A DNA stretch of 19,653 nucleotides from CAYJCL01 sp964370475 (GTDB lineage: Bacteria > Bacillota_I > Bacilli_A > RF39 > UBA660). The stretch lies in assembly GCA_964370475.1 (NCBI GenBank), contig CAYJJI010000018.1, positions 1 to 19,653 of the forward strand, written 5' to 3'. The notes beneath the pieces were generated by a model. That model had not been told where the DNA came from. It saw nothing but the letters and a program-made list of their open reading frames with translations, and searched no databases. Shown here piece after piece: positions 13,784 to 19,653 of this stretch (the stretch's first letter is position 1; each line of letters begins with the position of its first letter). Both the position numbers and the translations under genes were made by a program.

Positions 13784-15454
13784 TTATTTAATTAATTTTC
13801 TTACTCTAGCTTTTTGATAACAATATTTTTTTATTGCTTTTTGTTTTTTATTTAATTTAACTTTTTTAGAATTTAAGTTGCTTTTTAACATATTCATATA
13901 TAATATTATTTCTGGATCTTTAGCTAAGTAAGGTTTTTTAGTTTTGATTACTTCTTTGAAGTAATCAAGTTCATAGATATTATCTTCAATTAATGCTTCG
14001 TTTTTTTCAAAAGCAATTTTATTGGTTTTTATTTTTTTTAGTTCGTGGTTGTATGTGTTATTTGTTTGATGGTTTATTATATTGTGTAGTTGTTTTAAAT
14101 TGGCATTAAAGAGAAGAGAGCTACTATAATTTAAGAAATGATTTTTTTTCATGAATGGTAGACGAAATAAGATAGATGGTTTAGTATTTAGTAAATCTCT
14201 AAACTTGTCTATTAATAGTTTTTTTTCCATTATTATCATATCTTTTTCAGATAATTCATTTAATTCTTCTAAATTAGATAAATTATATTTTATAGTATTA
14301 GTTGTTACTTTTTTTAGTTCTTCTTCAATACTAATTGTTTCTGCTTCACTAATTGATGAATTTAGTAGTGCTTCTTCTTTTTGTGTGTCTTTATCTTTAT
14401 TATTAGAAAGTTTTTCTTGTAAGTTTTCTAATTTTTCTAAAGATTGGTGGCACTTTATTTTTTGCGTTTCACTTAAGTAGTTACTGTATGCTAGTAGTTG
14501 GTATTGGTGTTTTTTAATTCTTTTTTGTAGTTCTTTATCAAGTTCTTCGTATTTTTTATATTCGATACCATTTTTTTCTTTTTCTAAATCTATTAGGTAG
14601 TTAAATTCTGAAATGCTATTATGGATATCAAAAATGATTTTATCAAATAAATGATCATTTTTGATTTCTTCTTTAGTATCTTCTTTTTTATCTTTCTTTT
14701 TTTCTTCTTTAGTTTCTTCTTTGCTTTCTTCTTTAATTGTTTTGTTTTCTTTTGTGTTGTTCTTGATTATTTCAATTTCTTCGTAAGTGTCTAAATTATT
14801 TTTTAAATGAATGTGATCGTTATTTATAGATATGGCAGTAATAACCTTGGTAAATTCATTTATTATTTCTGGTTCTTCTTGTTCGATAAATTCTTGATCA
14901 AGATCAAATTCTAAGTTTAGTTCTTTTTCAATTATTTCTTCAATAGTGGGTTTCTTTTCCGTTACTATATTTATTTCTTCAGTTTTTATTGGAAATATGA
15001 TACTTTTTAATTCTGTAAACTTATCACTTTCTTTAATTAGTTTTTCGATTAAATCTATTGTTTGATTGTAATAATCTTTTTTAGGATTATCACTTAATAG
15101 AGTTGCTAATGTAGGCGTTAGTATTTCGTTAGCTTTTTTGATTTCTTTTTGTATTTTTTTTAATTCATCATATTTATTTATCTCGTATTCTTTTTCAAAG
15201 ACGAAATTTATATATTCGCTAGCTATTATTTGATAATTAGTTTGATCTGTTATACTTTTTTTTGAGTTATCATCTGGTGGAGTAGTTGCGTGGGGAGTTA
15301 CTTTTATAACTTCTTCAATATTATTTTTTTTGCTTGTTGTTTTTTTATATATTTCTTTATTTTTTGTTTCACTTAAAAACATATCTTTTAGTAATTTTAA
15401 AAGATTCATAAATAGTAATATTATGTATTTTATTATTGATTTTATATATTTCAT
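13784..15454 (-). CDS. Hypothetical charged coiled-coil protein, possibly membrane-anchored
   Basis: I do not recognise this 556-aa protein. Residues 1-26 (MKYIKSIIKYIILLFMNLLKLL onward) form a basic, hydrophobic helix that could be an uncleaved membrane anchor or an amphipathic membrane-surface helix. The rest is soluble, very rich in Lys, Glu, Asn and Ile. A low-complexity stretch at about 243-271 is built on KEE/KKE (EESKEETKEEKKKDKKEDTKEE), followed by long predicted helices to about 370 (FDIHNSISEFNYLIDLEKEK and on) and a basic C-terminal end rich in Lys, Arg and Tyr. No catalytic motif is visible. AGAGGT precedes the ATG, and an extended -10 lies exactly 17 nt upstream of it. The Rpn gene follows on the same strand after a hairpin. 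A structural or envelope-associated role is possible but unproved. Confidence 0.7.
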   Translation of the reverse strand: MKYIKSIIKYIILLFMNLLKLLKDMFLSETKNKEIYKKTTSKKNNIEEVIKVTPHATTPPDDNSKKSITDQTNYQIIASEYINFVFEKEYEINKYDELKKIQKEIKKANEILTPTLATLLSDNPKKDYYNQTIDLIEKLIKESDKFTELKSIIFPIKTEEINIVTEKKPTIEEIIEKELNLEFDLDQEFIEQEEPEIINEFTKVITAISINNDHIHLKNNLDTYEEIEIIKNNTKENKTIKEESKEETKEEKKKDKKEDTKEEIKNDHLFDKIIFDIHNSISEFNYLIDLEKEKNGIEYKKYEELDKELQKRIKKHQYQLLAYSNYLSETQKIKCHQSLEKLENLQEKLSNNKDKDTQKEEALLNSSISEAETISIEEELKKVTTNTIKYNLSNLEELNELSEKDMIIMEKKLLIDKFRDLLNTKPSILFRLPFMKKNHFLNYSSSLLFNANLKQLHNIINHQTNNTYNHELKKIKTNKIAFEKNEALIEDNIYELDYFKEVIKTKKPYLAKDPEIILYMNMLKSNLNSKKVKLNKKQKAIKKYCYQKARVRKLIK

Positions 15455-15471
15455 AAATACCTCTTTTTTAT

Positions 15472-15480
15472 ATTATAACA
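15472..15480 (-). promoter_or_regulatory. Extended -10 promoter of the 556-aa gene
   Basis: The minus strand reads TG-T-TATAAT (15480-15472). The TATAAT ends exactly 17 nt before the ATG at 15454. No good -35 is present, which an extended -10 can tolerate. It abuts the T tract of the candidate small RNA upstream. Confidence 0.6.
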
Positions 15481-15481
15481 C

Positions 15482-15576
15482 AAAAATAGGAACTGCCCCC
15501 TGAGACAGTTCCAAAAGAATAAAAAGGGGTTGGCTAGTGTGATACTAGCACCAATTCACAATAAAGGAATTGGTGA
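15482..15576 (-). ncRNA. Candidate small structured RNA (minus strand)
   Basis: The roughly 230 nt between the divergent 556-aa and recG genes hold no frame of note but a self-contained RNA-like unit. Downstream of a TTGACA promoter the minus transcript would start near 15576 and fold as: helix 1 CACCAATTC (15575-15567) with GAATTGGTG (15557-15549); helix 2 GCTAGT (15549-15544) with ACTAGC (15538-15533); a linker with CCCC (15529-15526) and a T-rich run; and terminal helix 3 GGAACTG (15512-15506) with CAGTTCC (15495-15489), followed by TATTTTTG. Helices 1 and 2 share one base pair end and so stack or compete. The helix 3 loop contains GGGGG, which could pair with the linker CCCC as a pseudoknot. 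I do not recognise a known RNA family. It could also be an attenuator leader of the 556-aa gene. Confidence 0.5.
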
Positions 15577-15581
15577 TTTAT

Positions 15582-15610
15582 ATACTATATTAAAAGGCTA
15601 TATTTGTCAA
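15582..15610 (-). promoter_or_regulatory. Promoter of the candidate minus-strand small RNA
   Basis: On the minus strand a perfect TTGACA (15610-15605) lies 17 nt before TAGTAT (15587-15582, 4 of 6). Transcription would start near 15576, at the foot of the first helix. Confidence 0.6.
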
Positions 15611-15640
15611 CAAAAATAGAGTAATTTGTGCAATTTCTTT

Positions 15641-15670
15641 TTGCAACAAAACAAATGTTTGTGTTATAAT
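15641..15670 (+). promoter_or_regulatory. Promoter of recG
   Basis: TTGCAA (15641-15646, 4 of 6), 18 nt, then an extended -10 TG-T-TATAAT ending at 15670, exactly 17 nt before the ATG at 15688. An imperfect inverted repeat (TTTGTGCAA / TTGCAACAAA, 15626-15650) overlaps the -35. Confidence 0.65.
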
Positions 15671-15687
15671 GTCAATAGGAGATAATT

Positions 15688-17679
15688 ATGGATTTAAATT
15701 TAATAAATGGAATTAGTTCTAAATATATAGATATTTTAAATAAAATGAATATTTTTTCTATAGAAGATTTACTTATGTATTATCCTTTTCGTTATGAAGT
15801 GATTGGACCTAGTCGATTGGTTGAGAGTAATGAGGTTATCTATGTTGTAGGAAGAGTATACGCTAATCCAAGAGTGTCTTATATAAAAAAGAATTTTAAT
15901 AGATTAAATTTTAAGTGTTTGGTTTCTAATACTTTATTAGATGTTGTAATATTTAATAGAGCATTTTATTCTAAGAGTATTATTTTGGGTAGAGATATTA
16001 CTTTAGTGGGTAAGTATGATAGTAAAAAGAATAGTTTTGTATGTAATGATATTTTATTTGAAAAGTTAGAAGACAAAAAGATAGTACCTATATATCATTT
16101 AGTAAATGGAATTACTAATAAGATGTTAAGTAGTTTTGTTAAAAAATCTATTAGCTATTGTTCTTATTTAAATGATTCAATACCTAGTTATATATCAAAT
16201 AAATATGAATTTTTAAATAAGAGTGAGGCGGTTAAGCATATTCATTTACCTAGTAATACTTCTATATATAAGAAAGCTAAGATTAGGTTAATATATGAAG
16301 AATTATTTATGTTTTTATTTAAGATAAATTATTTAAAAACTTTATATAAGAAGAATAATGCTGGAATTGCTAGAGTGGTAAGTTATGAAAAAGTCATGGA
16401 GTTTGTTAACAATTTGCCTTTTTCTTTAACTGTTGATCAATTAAGTGCTCTTGATGATGTATATAATGATTTATGTAGTAGTAAGAGAATGAATAGATTA
16501 ATACTTGGAGATGTAGGTAGTGGTAAAACTATTATAAGTGTTATTGCTATGTATATTAATTGTTTATCTAATATGCAGAGTACTTTAATGGTTCCGACTG
16601 AGATATTGGCTAAACAACATTATGAAAATTTATCTACTATGTTTAAACCTTATGGAATAAAAGTAGGTTTATTAGTTAGTGGGATGAAGAAAAAAGATAA
16701 AGACTTAGTAATTAAATCAATTGAAAACGGAGAAGTTGATATAGTTATTGGTACACATGCTATATTAAATGATAAAGTTAATTTTTTAAATTTGAGTTTA
16801 GTAATTACTGATGAACAGCATCGCTTTGGTGTTAATCAAAGAGGTAGTTTACAAGGTAAGGGGATTAGTACTGATATTTTATATATGAGTGCTACTCCTA
16901 TACCTAGAACATATGCTTTGACTGTTTATGGGGATATGGATACGACAATGATTAAAACTAAACCTAATGGTAGGAAAGAAATTATTACTAAAGTTGTTAA
17001 AGAAAGTAATTTAAAAGAAGTATTATATCAATGTTTAGAAGTACTAAAAAACGGTCAACAAATATACGTAGTTGCTCCTTTAATAGAAACTAATGAGGAA
17101 ATGGAATTAAATGATGTAAATTTATTATATGATAAATTTAACAAAGCATTTAATGAAAAAGTAAAAGTTGATATCTTACATGGTAAGATGAAACAAAAAG
17201 AAAAAGATAGTATTATGGAATCTTTTGTAACTGGTAAAACTAAAATATTAATAAGTACAACTGTTATAGAAGTAGGAGTGGATGTTAAGAATTCTACAAT
17301 GATGATTATTTTTAATGCTGAACGATTTGGTTTAGCTACTTTACATCAGTTGAGAGGAAGAGTTGGCAGAAATGATTTACAATCTTACTGTTATTTAGTA
17401 TGTGATTATGATGTAAAGAGACTGGCAGTGTTAGAAAGTTCAAATGATGGATTTTATATAAGTGAAAAGGATTTTGAAATGCGAGGTCAAGGAGATTTGT
17501 TTGGGATAAAGCAAAGTGGAGATATGTCTTTTAAAATAGCTGATATAAGAAATGATTCGAAAATATTAATGCAGGCTAAAAAAGATGTAGATGAGTTTAT
17601 TAAATTGAATGTAAATGATAATTTTAAAAATTATCAAGTTTACAATGATATTGTAGAAAAATTGTTTATTGTTGATTGA
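15688..17679 (+). CDS. recG: ATP-dependent DNA helicase RecG
   Basis: This 663-aa branched-DNA translocase regresses stalled replication forks and processes recombination intermediates. The N-terminal part (about 1-235) is the wedge/OB region, starting with a helix-hairpin-like segment NLINGISSKYIDILNKM. The helicase core has Walker A GDVGSGKT (274-281), Walker B DEQH (375-378), motif III SATPIPRT (401-408), the HGKMK segment, ISTTVIEVGVDV and motif VI QLRGRVGR (554-561). The tail contains DFEMRGQGDLFGIKQSG, the RecG-specific region. Length is close to the usual 670-690. AGGAG (15677-15681) precedes the ATG by 6 nt. In many Firmicutes recG lies near rpmB and plsX; here its neighbours are unrelated and it looks monocistronic. 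Confidence 0.97.
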   Translation: MDLNLINGISSKYIDILNKMNIFSIEDLLMYYPFRYEVIGPSRLVESNEVIYVVGRVYANPRVSYIKKNFNRLNFKCLVSNTLLDVVIFNRAFYSKSIILGRDITLVGKYDSKKNSFVCNDILFEKLEDKKIVPIYHLVNGITNKMLSSFVKKSISYCSYLNDSIPSYISNKYEFLNKSEAVKHIHLPSNTSIYKKAKIRLIYEELFMFLFKINYLKTLYKKNNAGIARVVSYEKVMEFVNNLPFSLTVDQLSALDDVYNDLCSSKRMNRLILGDVGSGKTIISVIAMYINCLSNMQSTLMVPTEILAKQHYENLSTMFKPYGIKVGLLVSGMKKKDKDLVIKSIENGEVDIVIGTHAILNDKVNFLNLSLVITDEQHRFGVNQRGSLQGKGISTDILYMSATPIPRTYALTVYGDMDTTMIKTKPNGRKEIITKVVKESNLKEVLYQCLEVLKNGQQIYVVAPLIETNEEMELNDVNLLYDKFNKAFNEKVKVDILHGKMKQKEKDSIMESFVTGKTKILISTTVIEVGVDVKNSTMMIIFNAERFGLATLHQLRGRVGRNDLQSYCYLVCDYDVKRLAVLESSNDGFYISEKDFEMRGQGDLFGIKQSGDMSFKIADIRNDSKILMQAKKDVDEFIKLNVNDNFKNYQVYNDIVEKLFIVD

Positions 17680-17685
17680 GTATTT

Positions 17686-17710
17686 AAAAACCCCATTGTA
17701 ATGGGGTTTT
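17686..17710. terminator. Bidirectional terminator between recG and the minus-strand GT4
   Basis: AAAACCCCA (17687-17695) pairs with TGGGGTTTT (17702-17710) around TTGTAA. The 5' A-run and 3' T-run serve both strands. The first stem bases overlap the stop codon of the minus-strand GT4 gene. Confidence 0.85.
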
Positions 17711-18701
17711 ATTTTATGGTAAATTGTTTTAACCATTTATCGATGTCATTTTTGTGTTTGAAGTTTTTTAGGTTATCTTTTAGTATCTTTTTATTATTAA
17801 TTATATCTTTGATATATTTATCGTAATTTGTTTCTTGTAAATCTATGACTATTCCTGATTCGTTATTGATTATTTGTTCTTTTGAACTTTCAAAATTTGT
17901 AACTATTACAGGAACGCTCAAAGATTTTGCTTCAGTAATAGAGTTACACCATGATTCATCATCACTTAATTGAACTAGGTAATCAGAATGTTTCATGTAC
18001 GGATATGGATTTTTTTGTAAACCGACAAATTCTACTTCTTTCATATCTTTGAACATTTCTCTGATTTCTTGTTCTTTTTTTCTTCCTTTTCCTGCTATGA
18101 TCAGATGAAAAGGAATATTATTTCTTTTTAATGTTTGACATAGCAGATAAAGTCTTTCAAAGCCTTTACCTGTTGATAATCTAGAAATAACACTCAATTT
18201 TAAAATCTCTTCATTATCCATATTAAAGGGATTATGTTCGTTAGCTAATTTTTTTATTGATTCATCGACGAAATTATATATTATTGTTGAATCTTTAGAT
18301 ATATGTAAATTGTTTTGTACTGCTTTTGATACACATATTATTGAATTATTTGCTTCTAGGTATGATTTATCATCAAGTAAACAATTTGGCAGTATTCTTG
18401 GCATGCTATGTATCCAAGTGATATGTTTTTTAGAATTTATTTGTTTAATTAGCTTATGAAAATCTAAATATAAGAAACACCATATACATATATCGCATTC
18501 AATTTTAGTATTTTCTTCTATTTTATAGATATTAGCATATTTCTTTAATATATTAACTATATTAGGATCTAAGATAGAGTCATCTGTATATACGATTTCT
18601 ATTTCATAATCTTTATAGATGTATTTAGATAGTAATTCTATACATTTTTCAATTCCGCCACTTATTAGAGTTTTATTTATAAATACAATTTTCAATTTCA
18701 T
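17709..18701 (-). CDS. GT4 glycosyltransferase (minus strand)
   Basis: This GT-B fold enzyme is about 328-330 aa. The N-terminal loop is KTLISGGIEKC with the double Gly. HITWIHSMPR and ICVSKAVQ mark the acceptor domain, and SVISRLSTGKGFERL and IIAGKGRKK the donor domain. The E-x7-E motif is intact in DDESWCNSITEAKSLSVPV. It is only distantly similar to the two GT4 genes of the polysaccharide locus. The start is uncertain: GTG (18704), ATG (18701) and TTG (18695) are all in frame. GGTGAT lies 4 nt before the TTG, the same layout as before the GT4 gene at 5285. The TTG would also restore a 16-nt -10 to start distance and give MKIVFINKT. It converges on recG and diverges from the GT81-like gene. 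Substrate unknown. Confidence 0.85.
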   Translation of the reverse strand: MKLKIVFINKTLISGGIEKCIELLSKYIYKDYEIEIVYTDDSILDPNIVNILKKYANIYKIEENTKIECDICIWCFLYLDFHKLIKQINSKKHITWIHSMPRILPNCLLDDKSYLEANNSIICVSKAVQNNLHISKDSTIIYNFVDESIKKLANEHNPFNMDNEEILKLSVISRLSTGKGFERLYLLCQTLKRNNIPFHLIIAGKGRKKEQEIREMFKDMKEVEFVGLQKNPYPYMKHSDYLVQLSDDESWCNSITEAKSLSVPVIVTNFESSKEQIINNESGIVIDLQETNYDKYIKDIINNKKILKDNLKNFKHKNDIDKWLKQFTIK

Positions 18702-18711
18702 CACCGGTTTT

Positions 18712-18740
18712 ATCTTAACAAATATTATTAATTATGTATA
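18712..18740 (-). promoter_or_regulatory. Promoter of the minus-strand GT4
   Basis: The minus strand has TATACA (18740-18735, 4 of 6), 17 nt, then TAAGAT (18717-18712) with an upstream TG (extended -10). The -35 lies inside an 18-bp palindrome (18730-18747). Confidence 0.5.
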
Positions 18741-18747
18741 CATAATT
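18730..18747. repeat. Perfect 18-bp palindrome between divergent promoters
   Basis: AATTATGTATACATAATT is its own reverse complement. It covers the -35 of the minus promoter and ends 7 nt before the -35 of the plus promoter, a position suited to an operator for a dimeric regulator. In DNA this AT-rich a palindrome of this length can arise by chance. Confidence 0.35.
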
Positions 18748-18754
18748 TTTTTTG

Positions 18755-18783
18755 TTGATTTTTTATATCTTATTTATTATAAT
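18755..18783 (+). promoter_or_regulatory. Promoter of the GT81-like gene
   Basis: TTGATT (18755-18760, 4 of 6), 17 nt, then a perfect TATAAT (18778-18783). The ATG at 18808 lies 24 nt past the -10. Confidence 0.65.
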
Positions 18784-18807
18784 ACTTTCAAGAAAAGAGG
18801 TTGGGTT

Positions 18808-19458
18808 ATGAACGGGATAAGTGTTTTAATTCCTTCTTATAATGAAGAGAAAAATATTAAGAAAGTAATTAATCTTATTAAAAAAAATAAGCATGTTACT
18901 CAGATAGTAGTTATTAATAATAATTCAACAGATAGAACTGAGGCTATTGTTAGATCGATTAAAGACGTTGAATTAGTATTTTGTGCCAAACAAGGTAAAG
19001 GCTATTCTATGGCAGAAGGTTTGTTACATGCTACTAATGATATAGTTATGTTTTTAGATGCTGATATTTGTAATTATAGCAATAAATTAATTGATTTATT
19101 AGTAGAACCTATTCTATATAAAGATGTAGATTTTGTTAAAGGTTCTTTTCAACGTAGTGGGGGAAGGGTTACTGAGTTAGTAGCTAAACCATTACTTGAA
19201 CTTTTATTTCCTGAATTAAAGTGTTTTGATCAACCTTTAAGTGGTACGATAGTAGGTAAGAAAAGTTTATTTGAAAAGATGAAATTTGAGAAAAGATATG
19301 GAGTAGATGTTGGTATTTTAATAGATGCATTTTTGCTTAATGCAAAAATGGAGCAAGTAAATATTGGTAAAATCAAGAATGATTCACAAAGTTGGAAAGA
19401 CCTTTCTGGAATGTCTAAACAAGTGATAAAATCTATATTAAAAAGAACAAGAAATTAA
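18808..19458 (+). CDS. GT2/GT81-like glycosyltransferase (glucosyl-3-phosphoglycerate synthase-like)
   Basis: This 216-aa GT-A fold enzyme begins ISVLIPSYNEEKNI (4-17), then VVINNNSTDRT (34-44) and the metal-binding DAD (84-86). Its second half follows GpgS (GT81) closely: GGRVTELVAKPLLELLFPEL (118-137), DQPLSGTIVGKKSLFE (141-156) and YGVDVGILIDA (164-174). GpgS forms glucosyl-3-phosphoglycerate from a nucleotide glucose and 3-phosphoglycerate, a precursor of glucosylglycerate. This protein is about 100 residues shorter than actinobacterial GpgS. By eye, the metal-binding His near the GpgS C-terminus is not kept: the aligned stretch is KNDSQSWKDL. The acceptor may therefore differ. AAGAGG (18795-18800) precedes the ATG by 7 nt; open frame further upstream contains the promoter. 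No terminator lies between it and the RNA-like element downstream. Confidence 0.8.
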   Translation: MNGISVLIPSYNEEKNIKKVINLIKKNKHVTQIVVINNNSTDRTEAIVRSIKDVELVFCAKQGKGYSMAEGLLHATNDIVMFLDADICNYSNKLIDLLVEPILYKDVDFVKGSFQRSGGRVTELVAKPLLELLFPELKCFDQPLSGTIVGKKSLFEKMKFEKRYGVDVGILIDAFLLNAKMEQVNIGKIKNDSQSWKDLSGMSKQVIKSILKRTRN

Positions 19459-19505
19459 TATTTGACAAAGAGGTGTAGACAAGATGTTATTGTTGACTAA
19501 AGCTA

Positions 19506-19534
19506 TTGACAAATATTTTAAAACAAGATATCAT
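19506..19534 (+). promoter_or_regulatory. Near-consensus promoter of the candidate plus-strand small RNA
   Basis: A perfect TTGACA (19506-19511), 17 nt, then TATCAT (19529-19534, 5 of 6). The expected start, near 19541, coincides with the first base pairs of the following hairpin. A second TTGACA at 19462-19467 has a poorer -10 (TGTTAT). Confidence 0.65.
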
Positions 19535-19540
19535 TGTATT

Positions 19541-19650
19541 AAGCATGGTAGTACTAACTATCATGCTGGTGAATTCTTACGATTTCAAAATGTGAGAATT
19601 TATCAACCAAAACCCCCTGAAGAGGATAACGAAAGTTATCCTCGTTTTTT
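19541..19650 (+). ncRNA. Candidate small structured RNA at the right edge
   Basis: A transcript from the promoter just upstream would be about 110 nt: helix 1 GCATGGTAGT with ACTATCATGC (19543-19566, ACTA loop, one G-U pair); helix 2 AATTCTTAC with GTGAGAATT (19573-19601, one G-U pair); a single-stranded CAACCAAAACCCCCTGAA linker; and a terminator helix. The plan of two helices, C-rich linker and terminator recalls the minus-strand candidate at 15482-15576. It could be a free small RNA or a leader of a gene beyond the window. An overlapping frame opens at ATG 19484 behind AAAGAGGTG and stays open to the window end, but it runs through the terminator and uses codons (CGA, CCC) rare in the neighbouring genes, so I favour RNA. 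I do not recognise the family. Confidence 0.5.
19622..19650 (+). terminator. Strong terminator with GAAA tetraloop
   Basis: GAGGATAAC (19622-19630), loop GAAA, GTTATCCTC (19635-19643), then G and six T. Nine perfect base pairs make it the cleanest terminator in the window. It would end both the small RNA and read-through from the GT81-like gene. Confidence 0.9.
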
Positions 19651-19653
19651 ATG

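Noticed and set aside
15489..15512. GGAACTG/CAGTTCC hairpin as an insertion-sequence end
   Set aside because: No partner inverted repeat was found in the window; its position before a T tract on the minus strand fits a terminator.
18619..18807. N-terminal extension of the GT81-like gene
   Set aside because: It overlaps the divergent GT4 and the promoter. The GT2 domain begins right after the ATG at 18808, which has its own ribosome site.
19484..19653. Small plus-strand frame with a fair ribosome site, open to the window end
   Set aside because: It runs through two hairpins and a perfect terminator, uses codons rare in neighbouring genes and has no recognisable domain. It is kept only as an alternative to the small RNA.
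1..19653. CRISPR arrays, tRNA or rRNA genes, Mycoplasma genetic code
   Set aside because: No regularly spaced direct repeats, no tRNA T-arm-like sequences and no rRNA stretches were seen. TGA ends recG and the Rpn gene where those families end, and Trp is TGG throughout.

Overview
The window is a strongly AT-rich, densely packed bacterial segment. TGA acts as a stop and TGG encodes Trp, so this is the standard bacterial code and not the Mycoplasma code. Good Shine-Dalgarno sites, TATAAT boxes, many hairpin-plus-T terminators, a one-polypeptide pyruvate:ferredoxin oxidoreductase and an Rpn-family nuclease suggest an anaerobic low-GC Firmicute, perhaps one of the small-genome uncultured gut lineages. 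The taxonomic guess is inference.

Left part (1-9450, all + strand): a surface-polysaccharide locus. It opens inside a CapE/FlaA1-type UDP-GlcNAc 4,6-dehydratase. Next come a DPM1-like GT2 paired with a DUF2304 membrane protein, an O-antigen ligase/polymerase-like membrane protein, a methyltransferase with a coiled-coil tail, a rhamnosyltransferase-like GT2, a GT4, a split Alg14/Alg13-like (PssD/PssE-type) glycosyltransferase pair, a second GT4 that is a diverged paralog of the first, and a sugar-phosphate nucleotidyltransferase. Several short transcription units, each with its own promoter and terminator, make up the locus. Together they could supply a modified nucleotide sugar, assemble a repeat unit and ligate or polymerise it. 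No initiating transferase or flippase lies in the window.

Middle part (9451-17679): pyruvate:ferredoxin oxidoreductase (+) converges on, and overlaps by 9 nt, an Rpn-type PD-(D/E)XK nuclease (-). Inside the nuclease gene is a well-placed internal ribosome binding site and ATG that would give a separate 100-aa C-terminal protein, as in Rpn toxin/intragenic-antitoxin systems. The full-length frame has no ATG, GTG or TTG at its natural N-terminus, only ATT, and its Shine-Dalgarno sits in a hairpin. Upstream on the same strand is a 556-aa charged coiled-coil protein of unknown function. Between it and recG (+) is a candidate small structured RNA on the minus strand.

Right part (17680-19653): a minus-strand GT4 glycosyltransferase converges on recG and is divergent from a short GT81-like (glucosyl-3-phosphoglycerate synthase-like) GT2. 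The window ends with a second candidate small structured RNA that has a near-consensus promoter and a textbook terminator.

Throughout, the layout is extremely compact. Terminator hairpins begin inside stop codons, and five start codons lie exactly 17 nt after the -10 box, so the predicted mRNAs begin about at the Shine-Dalgarno. The most interesting items are the Rpn gene-within-gene with its odd start, the two candidate structured RNAs, and the GT4 paralog with altered active-site residues.
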